From Staphylococcus delphini (GTDB lineage Bacteria; Bacillota; Bacilli; Staphylococcales; Staphylococcaceae): a stretch of 64,000 nucleotides of DNA. The notes under the pieces are model-generated. The model did not search any database. It was not told the origin of the DNA and saw nothing but the letters and a program-made list of their open reading frames with translations. Every line of letters begins with the position of its first letter. Position 1 is the first letter of the stretch. The stretch lies in the NCBI RefSeq assembly GCF_900636325.1, contig NZ_LR134263.1:124001-188000 (forward strand), in the 5' to 3' direction. This document shows positions 35,772 through 44,857 of this stretch, in pieces. The translations under genes and the position numbers were made by a program.

Positions 35772-36806
35772 ATGAAGTGGGGGCTTACAATGGGATTAAG
35801 TTTAATGCTCATCTTCACCATATTTCAAACTGAAGCAGTCGCACCTACATTTCAAAAAGGGGTGAATATCGATATTGCACGTAAAGACTATTCGTTAGAG
35901 ACAGTTAAAAAGATTGTTGATACGATAGCCCAATATGATGGAGACTATTTACAGTTGCATTTTGCTGACGATCAACACCATGCGATTGCTTTTCCAAGCA
36001 TGTCATCAACAAAGCGGGATACATTGTCATATGAAGAAATTAAAGCACTTATCAAATATAGCAATGAACGTGACGTTATGATTGTGCCCGATATTGACTT
36101 GCCATCACATGCCGGTGCGTTACTCGAACAGTTGAAAAAACAAGATAAAGGACGATATAAAGCGGTCGTGTCCGAATTTAGCGAGAACACTGTAGACTAC
36201 TTTGGTCATCAAGAAGCGGTCAAATGGAGTCGTGAATATTTAAAAGAAGTCATGTCGTTGTTTGAACAGCCGAAGTATAAGGGGGAGCAGCGTATCGTCA
36301 TTGGGGGAGATGAAGTGCCTGGAGCGATGGCGCATCAAAAAGCATTCGTACACTATATCAACCAATTAGCCGAAACAGTACAAAATGAAGGCTATCAACC
36401 CCAAATTTGGAATGATAGCCTTACAAAACAAGGTGTTCAGCAGTTAGATGCCCATGTTTCTGTCTTATTTTGGACGCAACACGAAGCGACACATCAACAG
36501 CAAGCACATGTAGAGGATTTGGCAAAAGCAAACATCTCTGTGTTTAACTACAATGCACAAACGCTATATTTTTTACCCTCGTCACAACATTCTAAGCAAA
36601 CGATTCAAAAGCAACAACAGTTTATTGAACGTCATTATGCTGACAATCGTTTTAATGTGTTCGATGATGCGCATCACGTCGTCGCTCAACCGAATATCCA
36701 AGGTTCTACATTGTCATTTTGGGGTGAACATGCAGATGGACTGTCCCAACAAGAAATGCTGCAACAACTTCAGCCGCTCATCAAAACGTATTTAACCCAA
36801 AATTAA
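35772..36806 (+). CDS. Secreted GH20 beta-N-acetylhexosaminidase, dispersin B-like
   Basis: A 344-residue protein with a signal peptide (MKWGLTMGLSLMLIFTIFQT, cleavage after about EAVA) and one GH20 barrel, close in size to dispersin B. GVNIDIARKDYSLETVKKIV, LQLHFADDQHHAIAFPS and VPDIDLPSHAGALL are typical. The catalytic pair is Asp180-Glu181 in IGGDEVPG, nearly the numbering of DspB (D183-E184). Dispersins cut poly-beta1,6-GlcNAc, the polymer made by icaADBC, which lies directly beside it tail to tail. The ATG at 35772 has AAAGGAGG upstream; an open frame reaching back to 35586 is not needed. PNAG as substrate is inferred from context and motifs. Confidence 0.85.
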   Translation: MKWGLTMGLSLMLIFTIFQTEAVAPTFQKGVNIDIARKDYSLETVKKIVDTIAQYDGDYLQLHFADDQHHAIAFPSMSSTKRDTLSYEEIKALIKYSNERDVMIVPDIDLPSHAGALLEQLKKQDKGRYKAVVSEFSENTVDYFGHQEAVKWSREYLKEVMSLFEQPKYKGEQRIVIGGDEVPGAMAHQKAFVHYINQLAETVQNEGYQPQIWNDSLTKQGVQQLDAHVSVLFWTQHEATHQQQAHVEDLAKANISVFNYNAQTLYFLPSSQHSKQTIQKQQQFIERHYADNRFNVFDDAHHVVAQPNIQGSTLSFWGEHADGLSQQEMLQQLQPLIKTYLTQN

Positions 36807-37861
36807 GAAAGGCGAATGTTGAGATGATAGGGTTGCTTGCCTATTGCGAATTGAAAAATACGAAACTCACGTAAAAATAACCCGATACCGACACAAATGC
36901 CGAGTGTATAAAGCAGTGAAATCGCAATGAAAACAACTGTTAAATCAGAAAAACTGGCAAAGTATTCGTAAAGTGTGCTGAGAATAATTGGATGAAACAA
37001 GTAAATGAAAAATGAAAATGCGCTGACTAAGTTGATGGATCCAATCATTAAATGTTTAAAGTGTAGACATAAACTAAGAAGTAGTAAGAACATCGATGCA
37101 TGGTAACACATCAAATTTTCGTTAAAGCTTGTCACCCAGCCATAATCATGGTGTTGAAAGACGACAAAGATGCCAAACGACAAAATCGCTAAAATAATAA
37201 CGATAAAGACGTATTGATGTAAAAAATTGATGACCGCAGTATAATTTCTTCCAATATAGGCGCCAAAAAAGAAGAAGAAAATCCAACCGAGAATAAATGT
37301 ATTTTCACTTAATGGATAAATGGCTAAAAATCGTTCTGAAAATGTTTCGTTCGTATCAAATTGATGTAAAAAACTAAACTGGATGACAAAAGTAGCGATG
37401 AGCATGATTTTACTATCAAAGATTTTAGGTGAAATTTTGAAAATCATATAGCTCAGTAAGACGAACTGCATAATGACGATAATAAAGTAACCGTGCCAAC
37501 GCCCAAGCAATAAATTTTCATACAGTTGATGTGTAAATGAAGTTGCGGTAATTTTACTTTCACTGAAGCAATAAAATGCCCCAACGATAAAATAAGGCAA
37601 CAAAATATATTTCACACGTTCCCATATATATTTCCAATTAACCGTGTCGTAATTAAGTGTTGTGAGTAATTGAGACAAAATAATAAAACTGGGTGTACCA
37701 AAAATGACAATGTGCTGTAAATAATAGATCAGTTTCTGTTCCGCTAGTTGTGTCGTATCGAGATGCCGCATATATTCAGTAAAAATGTGTGTCAATATAA
37801 TCAGCATACACGTCAATGCTCTAAAATAGACAAGTTCCAACTTTCTTTTACGAAGCGTCAT
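36803..37861 (-). CDS. icaC: Poly-GlcNAc biosynthesis membrane acyltransferase-like protein IcaC
   Basis: A 352-residue membrane protein with about ten helices of the acyltransferase-3 fold, starting KLELVYFRALTCMLIILTHI with the conserved His in the first helix. IcaC is thought to O-succinylate or help export PNAG. It is the last gene of icaADBC and overlaps icaB by 14 bases. Its TAA stop shares the palindrome TTAA with the stop of the convergent GH20 gene, with no terminator visible between them. Confidence 0.92.
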   Translation of the reverse strand: MTLRKRKLELVYFRALTCMLIILTHIFTEYMRHLDTTQLAEQKLIYYLQHIVIFGTPSFIILSQLLTTLNYDTVNWKYIWERVKYILLPYFIVGAFYCFSESKITATSFTHQLYENLLLGRWHGYFIIVIMQFVLLSYMIFKISPKIFDSKIMLIATFVIQFSFLHQFDTNETFSERFLAIYPLSENTFILGWIFFFFFGAYIGRNYTAVINFLHQYVFIVIILAILSFGIFVVFQHHDYGWVTSFNENLMCYHASMFLLLLSLCLHFKHLMIGSINLVSAFSFFIYLFHPIILSTLYEYFASFSDLTVVFIAISLLYTLGICVGIGLFLREFRIFQFAIGKQPYHLNIRLS

Positions 37862-38714
37862 GATGAAAAGCCCCCCATTTTTTGACTAATTGATTAAAGG
37901 CGTCTTCACTCACTAAAATACGTGGAATGTAGTAGTTATCATCATCGACGGACATCGCTTTTTCTTCCAACGTATAACCGTACGAAATGCCGCTGTCTCT
38001 AATCGTTTTGACCGCCTGCGCATCGATTTGCCCATAAGGATAGGCGATGGCTGTTTCGTGACGGTTGAAATGTTGGTCGATAAAGTCATTGCTCGTTTGT
38101 AAGTCATACTTGAGCATTTTAGAAGGGACGGTTAACATTTTAGAGTCGCCTTTTTCAAGAGAATGCAAGTCGTGCGTATGCGATTGAAAGGTCCATAATC
38201 CCGAGCGTTCCATTTCTTCGAGTTCTGATAAAGTAGACAAATTCAAATTATGGAAATTTTGAGCGCCGACCTTTCCTGTGATTACAAACCCAGTCGCGGG
38301 CACATTGTATTTCTTTAAAATAGGGAATGCATTTTGATAAATCGACTTGTCCATATCATCAAAATTGATCCATACGCTACGTTTCGGAAAGTGGCCTTCT
38401 CGTTTATAGCGAATCAACTCTTCATGCGTTAAAAAGTGTGCATCATGTGCTTTTAGCCATTTGATTTGGCGTTCAAATTCTTCTTTACTCACACTATACG
38501 TCGACATTTCTTTACTACTTGAAAAAATGGACAAAAATAAATCTAAAAGGTGATCATCTCTGACTCTATGGTAGTTTAAGGCGAGTGCGGTTTGATCGCC
38601 ATCATCTTTAAGTTGATGTGTCTTTGCATCGGCTTGGTGGACCGGCAGAACTGCAATACCCATTGTAAAGACGACACATCCTATGACCATGAAAAGTTTA
38701 AAGAAATTTACCAT
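37848..38714 (-). CDS. icaB: Poly-GlcNAc N-deacetylase IcaB
   Basis: A 288-residue secreted polysaccharide deacetylase (CE4). After a signal peptide (MVNFFKLFMVIGCVVFTMGI..., cleavage near QADA) come LALNYHRVRDD, the metal-site motif VWINFDDMDKSIYQ and SHTHDLHSL, then ETAIAYPYGQID. It removes acetyl groups from surface PNAG, needed for biofilm retention. The ATG at 38714 is chosen because it precedes the signal peptide; it overlaps icaD by 17 bases. A longer frame to 38789 lies inside icaD. Confidence 0.92.
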   Translation of the reverse strand: MVNFFKLFMVIGCVVFTMGIAVLPVHQADAKTHQLKDDGDQTALALNYHRVRDDHLLDLFLSIFSSSKEMSTYSVSKEEFERQIKWLKAHDAHFLTHEELIRYKREGHFPKRSVWINFDDMDKSIYQNAFPILKKYNVPATGFVITGKVGAQNFHNLNLSTLSELEEMERSGLWTFQSHTHDLHSLEKGDSKMLTVPSKMLKYDLQTSNDFIDQHFNRHETAIAYPYGQIDAQAVKTIRDSGISYGYTLEEKAMSVDDDNYYIPRILVSEDAFNQLVKKWGAFHHDAS

Positions 38715-39024
38715 CGTTAATGCCTTCTTTCTTATTTTTGTGTTGATGAACGACAAGACTGGTTGTAAAAATAAGTGTGACAATGCCAATGAAAATTGCC
38801 ATCTTGATAAACATTGGGTTCATTGAGTCGATTTCGATATTGAGCACAGAACGGATTAATAGCACCGAATGCGCATTGCTCTGAAATAATGACCCGACAA
38901 TTAAAACGAAAGCGACTAAGCAATAAAGCCACAATGAAATGGAGAAACAAAAGATAATTGCTTCTCGAATAAAATTTAATATGGTATGTCTCAATCTTTT
39001 TTTCCTCTGTCTGGACTTGACCAT
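38698..39024 (-). CDS. icaD: Poly-GlcNAc synthase accessory subunit IcaD
   Basis: A 108-residue membrane protein with a basic N terminus (MVKSRQRKKRLRHT) and two helices (about residues 23-50 and 70-92), as expected for IcaD, which raises the activity of the IcaA synthase. It overlaps icaA by 34 bases and icaB by 17. Confidence 0.9.
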   Translation of the reverse strand: MVKSRQRKKRLRHTILNFIREAIIFCFSISLWLYCLVAFVLIVGSLFQSNAHSVLLIRSVLNIEIDSMNPMFIKMAIFIGIVTLIFTTSLVVHQHKNKKEGINDGKFL

Positions 39025-40217
39025 GTCGCAAATTCACCTTTCTTTCTAAGTAATGCTTTCGGGAATGCTAGCATCGCCACAAGTGCATTGACAATCCAAT
39101 AGACAGTGGGGTACCAGCTTAAATAAAATAGCGTGAACATATTTTGCTTTTCATAACGTGAATCGATTATCAAAGCAACCGTAAACTGAACAATATTAAT
39201 AAATGTCAAAATGAGCGCAGATAAAATAATGATTGAAAAATGATATTGCAGATAGTAAATGTCTAGAAAATTAGAGTTCAAAAATGCCAATACTAACGAA
39301 ATGACAATCCAATACACCCAAATGAGTGAGAAAAATTGTTCGAACACAAGCATATATAAAGCAGGGTTCATTGATTTCAGTCCCTTTAAACCATCGCGAA
39401 TGAGCACTTCTTGCCCACCTTGTGCCCAGCGTATGCGTTGTTTCCACAAACCTGACACCGTTTCTGGTACGAGCATCCAACACAGCGCACGAGGTTCGTA
39501 TTTAATATGGTAGCCGTGTAAATGGAACTTCCACGAAATCGCGATATCTTCAGTGATCATATCGATATCCCAACGCCCGACAGCCTCAATTGCGCTTTTA
39601 CGAAATAATGTAAACACGCCAGAAATGGTATTGATTTTTCCCATAATGGATTGTGCTCTTTTAATACTCCCCACCATGCTAGCATATTCAATGGTCTGTA
39701 TTTTTCCTAACAATGCGCGCTTATTACGGATACGCGGATTCCCCGTCACTGCCGCAAGTTTTGGATTCTTTTTGAAATGTTCAAGCATAAAATACGGTCC
39801 GTTGTTATCAATCATCGTATCCGCATCAATCCCCATCACATAATCATATGTTGCATATTCTAGCCCTTGATTTAATGCATTTGCCTTCCCGTTATTTTCT
39901 GTTAAATCAACAAAAGTAAAATTTAATGTATGTTGAAGTTGATAGAGCACTTCCGCCGAATTGTCAGAACTGCCGTCGTTAATGACGATAATCTCTTTAT
40001 TCGGAAATTCTAACGCTGCAATACTATGAATCGTATCTGCTATCGTTTCGGCTTCGTTAAAACAAGGAATTAAAAAAGAAATCCCCTCCTCTCCAATATT
40101 TTTATTCGGCGCCTTTTTGAGTCGGATTTCATATAAAAAGGCATAAAATAATGTGCCGACAATCCAATAAATTGACATAAACATAGGATATAACAGCAGT
40201 ATCAGTAAAACATCCAT
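38991..40217 (-). CDS. icaA: Poly-beta-1,6-N-acetylglucosamine synthase IcaA
   Basis: A 408-residue family 2 glycosyltransferase with an N-terminal helix, the cytoplasmic catalytic domain and C-terminal helices. FLIPCFNEAETIADTIHSI, INDGSSDNSAEV, GIDADTMI, TEDIAISW and KQRIRWAQGG give the substrate, metal, catalytic base and processive Q-x-x-RW motifs. It polymerises UDP-GlcNAc. RBS AGGAGG precedes the start. First gene of icaADBC; only 77 bases separate it from the WYL regulator upstream on the same strand. Confidence 0.94.
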   Translation of the reverse strand: MDVLLILLLYPMFMSIYWIVGTLFYAFLYEIRLKKAPNKNIGEEGISFLIPCFNEAETIADTIHSIAALEFPNKEIIVINDGSSDNSAEVLYQLQHTLNFTFVDLTENNGKANALNQGLEYATYDYVMGIDADTMIDNNGPYFMLEHFKKNPKLAAVTGNPRIRNKRALLGKIQTIEYASMVGSIKRAQSIMGKINTISGVFTLFRKSAIEAVGRWDIDMITEDIAISWKFHLHGYHIKYEPRALCWMLVPETVSGLWKQRIRWAQGGQEVLIRDGLKGLKSMNPALYMLVFEQFFSLIWVYWIVISLVLAFLNSNFLDIYYLQYHFSIIILSALILTFINIVQFTVALIIDSRYEKQNMFTLFYLSWYPTVYWIVNALVAMLAFPKALLRKKGEFATWSSPDRGKKD

Positions 40218-40294
40218 AACAATTAACCTCCTAAATCATAAGAGTGAAGGGGAGTGTGTTGTCATATGTCGCTCAGCGCTAAAATCAAACGCAA

Positions 40295-41176
40295 TTATGG
40301 TATTTCTTGATATAAATAAACTTGACAAAGTTGATTGATATAAGTGACGAATTGTTTATATAAGCGAGGTGGACCAATAATTCTAATATGAGGACTATGC
40401 AGGAGACATAATTCGAATGCTTCAATAGATGCAATGTTAAAGTTGACCGTATAGAGATGTTCTTGTTGAGATAAAACCTTGTTGACTTGATACAGATCTT
40501 TAATACGTGACCACACTGTGACATCCATTTCAAGAATAACTTCCATTTTGTTGTAGAATGTATGTTGCGCTTGCTCATCAATTTCTACATAGCAGATGCG
40601 ACTGAGTGGTAAATATTGTTCTTGTAAATTCGTTCCCCTGTAGACAAGTTGCCAGTCTTCTTTAAAGTGAACTACCTTAATCGGTAGCAGCTTTGTCATA
40701 AATCCCTCTTCTGTTGTAATATGCAGTAATTTCCGTTCCTCAATGGCTTGATATAACATCAATAATATTTGGTGTGACATGAATTGATTCGTACTTTTAA
40801 TGTTATTCAAGTAAATTTCAAATTTTTGTTTGTCATTGGGAAAGAGTTCATAGACGATGTATCTGAGTGCTTCCTTCACATAATGTGGTATGACGGCTTT
40901 ATTCGCTGCTAAATAAATGAGTAATACTTCAAACCCCTCTATATTCTTCATTTGATGATTAGACTGAATGAGATAGTTATTGTCTTTATAATTAAAAAGA
41001 ATATCTTTCTTCATCAACCACTCCTCGTTATCATAAAGATAATTTCTAATTTCTTGAATATCTCTTTTAATTGTCCTTTCATTCACATTAAATTCATCAG
41101 CTAAAAGTGTTTTGTCAATTTTTTGATGATGAATTAATCGTGTATAAATACTTAATAATCTTTGAGCCCTATTCAA
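40295..41176 (-). CDS. WYL-domain transcriptional regulator upstream of icaADBC
   Basis: A 293-residue protein with an N-terminal HTH_11 winged helix (NRAQRLLSIYTRLIHHQK, then DEFNVNERTIKRDIQEIRNYL) and a C-terminal WYL-type ligand domain (about 140-290, with LLPIKVVHFKEDWQLVYRG). The start is a TTG with AAGGTGAGG upstream and TATAAT at about -35 to -45 from it. It lies on the same strand as icaA with no terminator in the 77-base gap, so read-through into icaADBC is plausible. It stands where S. aureus and S. epidermidis have the divergent TetR gene icaR. Control of ica is inferred from position only. Confidence 0.8.
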   Translation of the reverse strand: MNRAQRLLSIYTRLIHHQKIDKTLLADEFNVNERTIKRDIQEIRNYLYDNEEWLMKKDILFNYKDNNYLIQSNHQMKNIEGFEVLLIYLAANKAVIPHYVKEALRYIVYELFPNDKQKFEIYLNNIKSTNQFMSHQILLMLYQAIEERKLLHITTEEGFMTKLLPIKVVHFKEDWQLVYRGTNLQEQYLPLSRICYVEIDEQAQHTFYNKMEVILEMDVTVWSRIKDLYQVNKVLSQQEHLYTVNFNIASIEAFELCLLHSPHIRIIGPPRLYKQFVTYINQLCQVYLYQEIP

Positions 41177-41488
41177 AGCCTCACCTTCCCTCTTTGACTA
41201 GTATTATAGAAGATGATTGGGACATTTATATGTACAACTTAATTTCAATTTAATGTCACTTTTTAAAAAATAGGTAACAATTACTTTACGCACATATCAT
41301 AGAGGACAAATTATGTCACTACAAATAGTATTAATTGAAAATGTTTAAGACTTTTTTGGACAACAGTGTGACACAATATAGTAAAAAATATTCATAAGAG
41401 ATGTTGTGATATCAATGAAGTTTTTGATATTTTAATCAACGTCATGCACCTTATACAATGAGCAGATAGGGAAGGACTAGATATAAAA
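41177..41488. other. Intergenic, upstream of the WYL regulator
   Basis: About 310 AT-rich bases. The minus strand has TATAAT near 41199-41204 for the WYL gene. I see no other gene or clear operator. Confidence 0.4.
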
Positions 41489-41546
41489 AAATCAGGGCAT
41501 GCTTGTGACATAATGCAGTTGAACTGCCACAAGTACGCCCTGATGC
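41489..41546 (-). terminator. Terminator of the doxX-like gene
   Basis: ATCAGGGCATGCTTGTG (41491-41507) pairs with CACAAGTACGCCCTGAT (41528-41544). On the minus strand it is followed by a T-run (plus-strand A-run at 41484-41490). Confidence 0.8.
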
Positions 41547-41567
41547 ATTTATAGTCAAAATAAAAGT

Positions 41568-42092
41568 TTAAACGCTTTTATCTTTAGCTTCTGGATGATA
41601 ATTAAAGATACTGAAAAACTTTTTGCTGAGTAGTGATTTTAAGAAACGGTCTGCACCGAAGAAACCACTGTTATATCCAGCGACAAAGATGAAAATCCCA
41701 ATCAAAATATATAGTGGATTAACTGACACTGTGCCAGCGAATAAGAATAAGAAGTTCAGTGCCAAGCCGATTAAAGCGCCAATCGGTGTGAAAAGACCTA
41801 AAATCAATAGAATGCCTGTGACGATTTCAAATGTAGGTACTAATACATTGATAACAGGCGTCATCGGAATGACAATGTGTTCTAAAAATGATGTAAATAA
41901 AGGATATTGGGCGCTGCCATCCATTCCCATAACTGGATGGTGTACCGCATTTTGTAAAAATCCACCTGCATTGAATCCCTTTTCACTCGTGACTTTACCG
42001 ATACCAGACATCAACCATCCGTATCCAAGGTAAACACGTAACACCAATAAAATAATACTTGCAATGGTACTTTGTTGTAACCATCTTACCAT
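41568..42092 (-). CDS. DoxX family membrane protein
   Basis: A 174-residue protein with four to five membrane helices. The N-terminal LRVYLGYGWLMSGIGKVTS, ILLILGLFTPIGALIGLALN and GYNSGFFGADRFL segments are typical of DoxX/DoxD-like proteins, linked in some bacteria to thiosulfate:quinone oxidation or redox-defence complexes. Its role in staphylococci is not established. It is a single gene with its own terminator; RBS AGGAGGCG lies upstream. Confidence 0.85.
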   Translation of the reverse strand: MVRWLQQSTIASIILLVLRVYLGYGWLMSGIGKVTSEKGFNAGGFLQNAVHHPVMGMDGSAQYPLFTSFLEHIVIPMTPVINVLVPTFEIVTGILLILGLFTPIGALIGLALNFLFLFAGTVSVNPLYILIGIFIFVAGYNSGFFGADRFLKSLLSKKFFSIFNYHPEAKDKSV

Positions 42093-42465
42093 AAAACATA
42101 CGCCTCCTAATTAACTTCCGTCATAAACTGAATCGTTTATTAGTATATTTTGTATATCTACAAAAGCATTATATTAAATAGCGAAAAAGAACACAATAGT
42201 AATGTGATAAAATTCACAAATTAGACAAAAATGGTGTTATGACGCGGTTTGTAGTGATTGTGGAAGTGATAATAATGATTAAAATGATTGAAGCGCTTAC
42301 ATCGAGGTGGGGTCAGGGATGAGTGAAATGAATTTAACATAGGAAGGGGAATTGGAACGAAATGCATTGGACAATAAATCACAAAATGTACCGCATGTGC
42401 ATATGAGACATTAATGAGAGGGGCTGGGAAACACCATATCCCACCCCCTGAAAATCAAAGTGATA
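42093..42465. other. Intergenic with hairpin near the azoreductase end
   Basis: No gene seen. GGGGCTGGGA (42420-42429) and TCCCACCCC (42439-42447) form a GC-rich hairpin of a type common after staphylococcal genes; it probably ends the azoreductase transcript, though its T-run is weak. Confidence 0.5.
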
Positions 42466-43092
42466 TTAGAAGTTACGTCCTACTTCTTCAGCTTGACGAA
42501 GTGAATTTGTTTTAATTTCTTCGCTACGTTCTGGAGCAGCGTGATGTCCTTCAACAATAATTGTTTCATATGAAGGTACACCGAAGAATCCCATCATCGT
42601 TTTAAGGTAACGATCGCCGTGCTCTAAGTCTGCGCCAGGACCTTCTGAGTAGAAACCACCGCGTGCTTGAATGTGTAAGGCTTTTTTATCTGTCAATAAA
42701 CCTTTAGCACCTTCAGAAGTGTATTTAAATGTTTTACCTGCAACAGCAACAGCATCGATATAAGCTTTAAGTACAGGTGGGAATGATAAGTTCCACATTG
42801 GAGAAACGAATACATATTTGTCTGCGTTAATGAATTCATCAACGATTTCGCCTAAACGGTTGACTTTCTTTTCTTCATCTGCTGTTAAAGCTTCGCCATT
42901 TTGTAATTTGCCCCAACCAGAGAATACATCTGCATCGATTTGTGGGATATCTTCTTTGAATAAGTCGATGTGTACCACTTCATCTTCTGGGTGAGCTTGT
43001 TCGTAAGTTTCTTTAAAAGTTTTACCTGCAGCCATTGATGCTGAAAGTAATTCATCTAGAGGGTGTGCTGTAATATAAAGTAATTTAGCCAT
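42466..43092 (-). CDS. azoR: FMN-dependent NADH-azoreductase
   Basis: A 208-residue flavodoxin-like reductase. [19 protein letters not shown] binds FMN phosphate, [20 protein letters not shown] and [15 protein letters not shown] are the AzoR signature. It reduces azo dyes and quinones with NADH. The ATG at 43092 begins the family's conserved N terminus; a longer frame to 43335 adds unrelated sequence. Divergent from the CPBP protease gene. Confidence 0.92.
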   Translation of the reverse strand: MAKLLYITAHPLDELLSASMAAGKTFKETYEQAHPEDEVVHIDLFKEDIPQIDADVFSGWGKLQNGEALTADEEKKVNRLGEIVDEFINADKYVFVSPMWNLSFPPVLKAYIDAVAVAGKTFKYTSEGAKGLLTDKKALHIQARGGFYSEGPGADLEHGDRYLKTMMGFFGVPSYETIIVEGHHAAPERSEEIKTNSLRQAEEVGRNF

Positions 43093-43368
43093 AGTTAATA
43101 TTTCCTTCCTTCTTTCAAGAATCGATATGCTTATTATAACAGGTATAAAAAATATATCAACAGAAAAATCTCGAATTCGTAATTTTTTTTGAATCGCACG
43201 ATAAAGTTGTATGTTTATACTGTCGAAAGTGCGTGGTAACAGCTTTCCTACAATGATAGTGAAAGATTTATGATAGAATTCAAATGATTGAAAAAGCATT
43301 GAAATGGTGTGACGCGGTTGGTATGATAAGTTCACCTCACGAACAACAACTTTTAAAGGAGCGCATAT

Positions 43369-44064
43369 ATGACAACTTTATCCACTTCAGGGAGGTCGAT
43401 ACAATATCGAGATTTTATTATCGTCCCTGCATTTATTTTAGTGCAGTACCTTTTTCCGATATTAGCAGAAGACGTATTTCCGAATCTATTGAAAAGTTTT
43501 TTTGATGTCACGTTACAACAATCGGGGCGCACCATTTTGTTTAATAGCATGATGTTTTTAGCTCAAGTGATCGTCATCATTCTTTTTATATTGTTGCATC
43601 GTCATCATATGATTACTGCGATTCAAACACGATTAAAAGGGGTGCGTGAACATGGGTGGCGCATCGTCATCGTTTATTGCGTGCTCACTGGTTTTATCCT
43701 TATTTATCAGCGTGTCGTTCCATTGATGGTGATATGGGATGAGCGATTCATTACGCTACCATTAAGCTTTGTAACGATCGGTATTTTGACTCCCATTGTT
43801 GAAGAATTGTTATTCCGTCATCTCATTATTGGTGAACTTGGAAAGATATGGGGTTTTCGATTCATGGCAGTCGTGTCGATTATCGTTTTCGGCGTTTCCC
43901 ACTTTCTTCACTTTACATCGATATGGACATTTTTACCTTTCATTGCGGGAGGGATTGCGATGACATATGTCTATATGGCTTCACGACGCAATATTTTAGT
44001 CGCAATGGCCTTGCACATCATTATTAACTCGGTTTCTCAAATATTAGGGATGTTAGGCATTTGA
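43369..44064 (+). CDS. CPBP family intramembrane metalloprotease
   Basis: A 231-residue protein with about six membrane helices and the three CPBP (Abi/CAAX) motifs: Glu145-Glu146 in [19 protein letters not shown] and a late ALHIIINSV with His and Asn. These form the glutamate/histidine active site. Family members process prenylated or quorum-sensing peptides (for example MroQ in S. aureus), but this protein's client is unknown. RBS AAAGGAG precedes the ATG; its stop overlaps only an upstream extension of the next gene. Confidence 0.85.
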   Translation: MTTLSTSGRSIQYRDFIIVPAFILVQYLFPILAEDVFPNLLKSFFDVTLQQSGRTILFNSMMFLAQVIVIILFILLHRHHMITAIQTRLKGVREHGWRIVIVYCVLTGFILIYQRVVPLMVIWDERFITLPLSFVTIGILTPIVEELLFRHLIIGELGKIWGFRFMAVVSIIVFGVSHFLHFTSIWTFLPFIAGGIAMTYVYMASRRNILVAMALHIIINSVSQILGMLGI

Positions 44065-44141
44065 TGCGAGCGCAAGTTTTTCATTTAGGTCATCGCTCGA
44101 CTATAATGAAAGACATAACAAAGCTTAGGGAGGTCACCTTT

Positions 44142-44780
44142 ATGAAAGTAGGTATTATTGGTGCGACAGGTAAGGCAGGGCGTTTGATTACTGAAGAAGC
44201 GGTGAACAGAGGATTGGACGTCACAGCGATTGTGCGTGATACGTCTAAAGTGTTAAATAAAAATGTGAAAGTCATCGAAAAAGACATTTTTGATATAACG
44301 ACGGCAGATTTGAGCGTATTTGATGTGGTCGTGAATGCATTTGGTACGCCGATTGGTCAAACACAGCCCCATATTGACGCAGGACGTGTACTCATTCGTG
44401 CATTATCAGGGACTGACACACGTTTAATCGTCCTTGGTGGTGCAGGCAGTCTCTATATGGATGAAGGAAGAACGAAAAACAGTTTTGATGTCGGTCGTGT
44501 TCCTGATTTTGCGTATGAAATTGCGGTCGGACAAGCGAAAAACTTAGAAGACTTACAAGCGACAACTGACTTAAATTGGACATTTGTGAGTCCTTCCGCA
44601 TTTTTTGATGCAGATGGTCCACGTACAGGCAACTATCGTATCGGCGGCGATGTGATGTTATTTAATACGGATGGAGAAAGTTACGTCAGCTATCCAGATA
44701 TGGCGTTAGCACTATTAGATGAAGTTGAACGTGGCGACCATCCTAAACAACAAATGACAGTCGTCAGTGAAAAACGTTAA
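44142..44780 (+). CDS. NAD(P)-binding (NmrA/YwnB-like) protein
   Basis: A 212-residue atypical short-chain dehydrogenase-like protein. KVGIIGATGKAGRLITEEAV is the dinucleotide-binding start, and LDVTAIVRDTSK, LIVLGGAGSLYMDEG and WTFVSPSAFFDADGPRTG follow the YwnB/BLVRB-like family. The catalytic activity is unknown. The ATG at 44142 has GGGAGGT at ten bases; the frame extends back to 44061 without need. Confidence 0.85.
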   Translation: MKVGIIGATGKAGRLITEEAVNRGLDVTAIVRDTSKVLNKNVKVIEKDIFDITTADLSVFDVVVNAFGTPIGQTQPHIDAGRVLIRALSGTDTRLIVLGGAGSLYMDEGRTKNSFDVGRVPDFAYEIAVGQAKNLEDLQATTDLNWTFVSPSAFFDADGPRTGNYRIGGDVMLFNTDGESYVSYPDMALALLDEVERGDHPKQQMTVVSEKR

Positions 44781-44790
44781 TGAATGAATA

Positions 44791-44844
44791 AAAAGTGTGT
44801 ATCTACGAGGCTGATTGTACGCCTAAAGATACACACTTTTCTTG
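44791..44844. terminator. Bidirectional terminator
   Basis: AAAAGTGTGTATCT (44791-44804) pairs with AGATACACACTTTT (44827-44840), between the convergent NAD(P)-binding protein gene and the efflux pump gene. Confidence 0.85.
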
Positions 44845-44857
44845 TGACAGTGTCATG

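Noticed and set aside
41623..42033. 136-codon plus-strand frame opposite the doxX-like gene
   Set aside because: Antisense shadow; lysine/proline-rich composition reflects the hydrophobic codons of the real gene.
43284..43505. 73-codon frame overlapping the start of the CPBP protease gene
   Set aside because: The CPBP frame has the ribosome site and all motifs; this frame has none.
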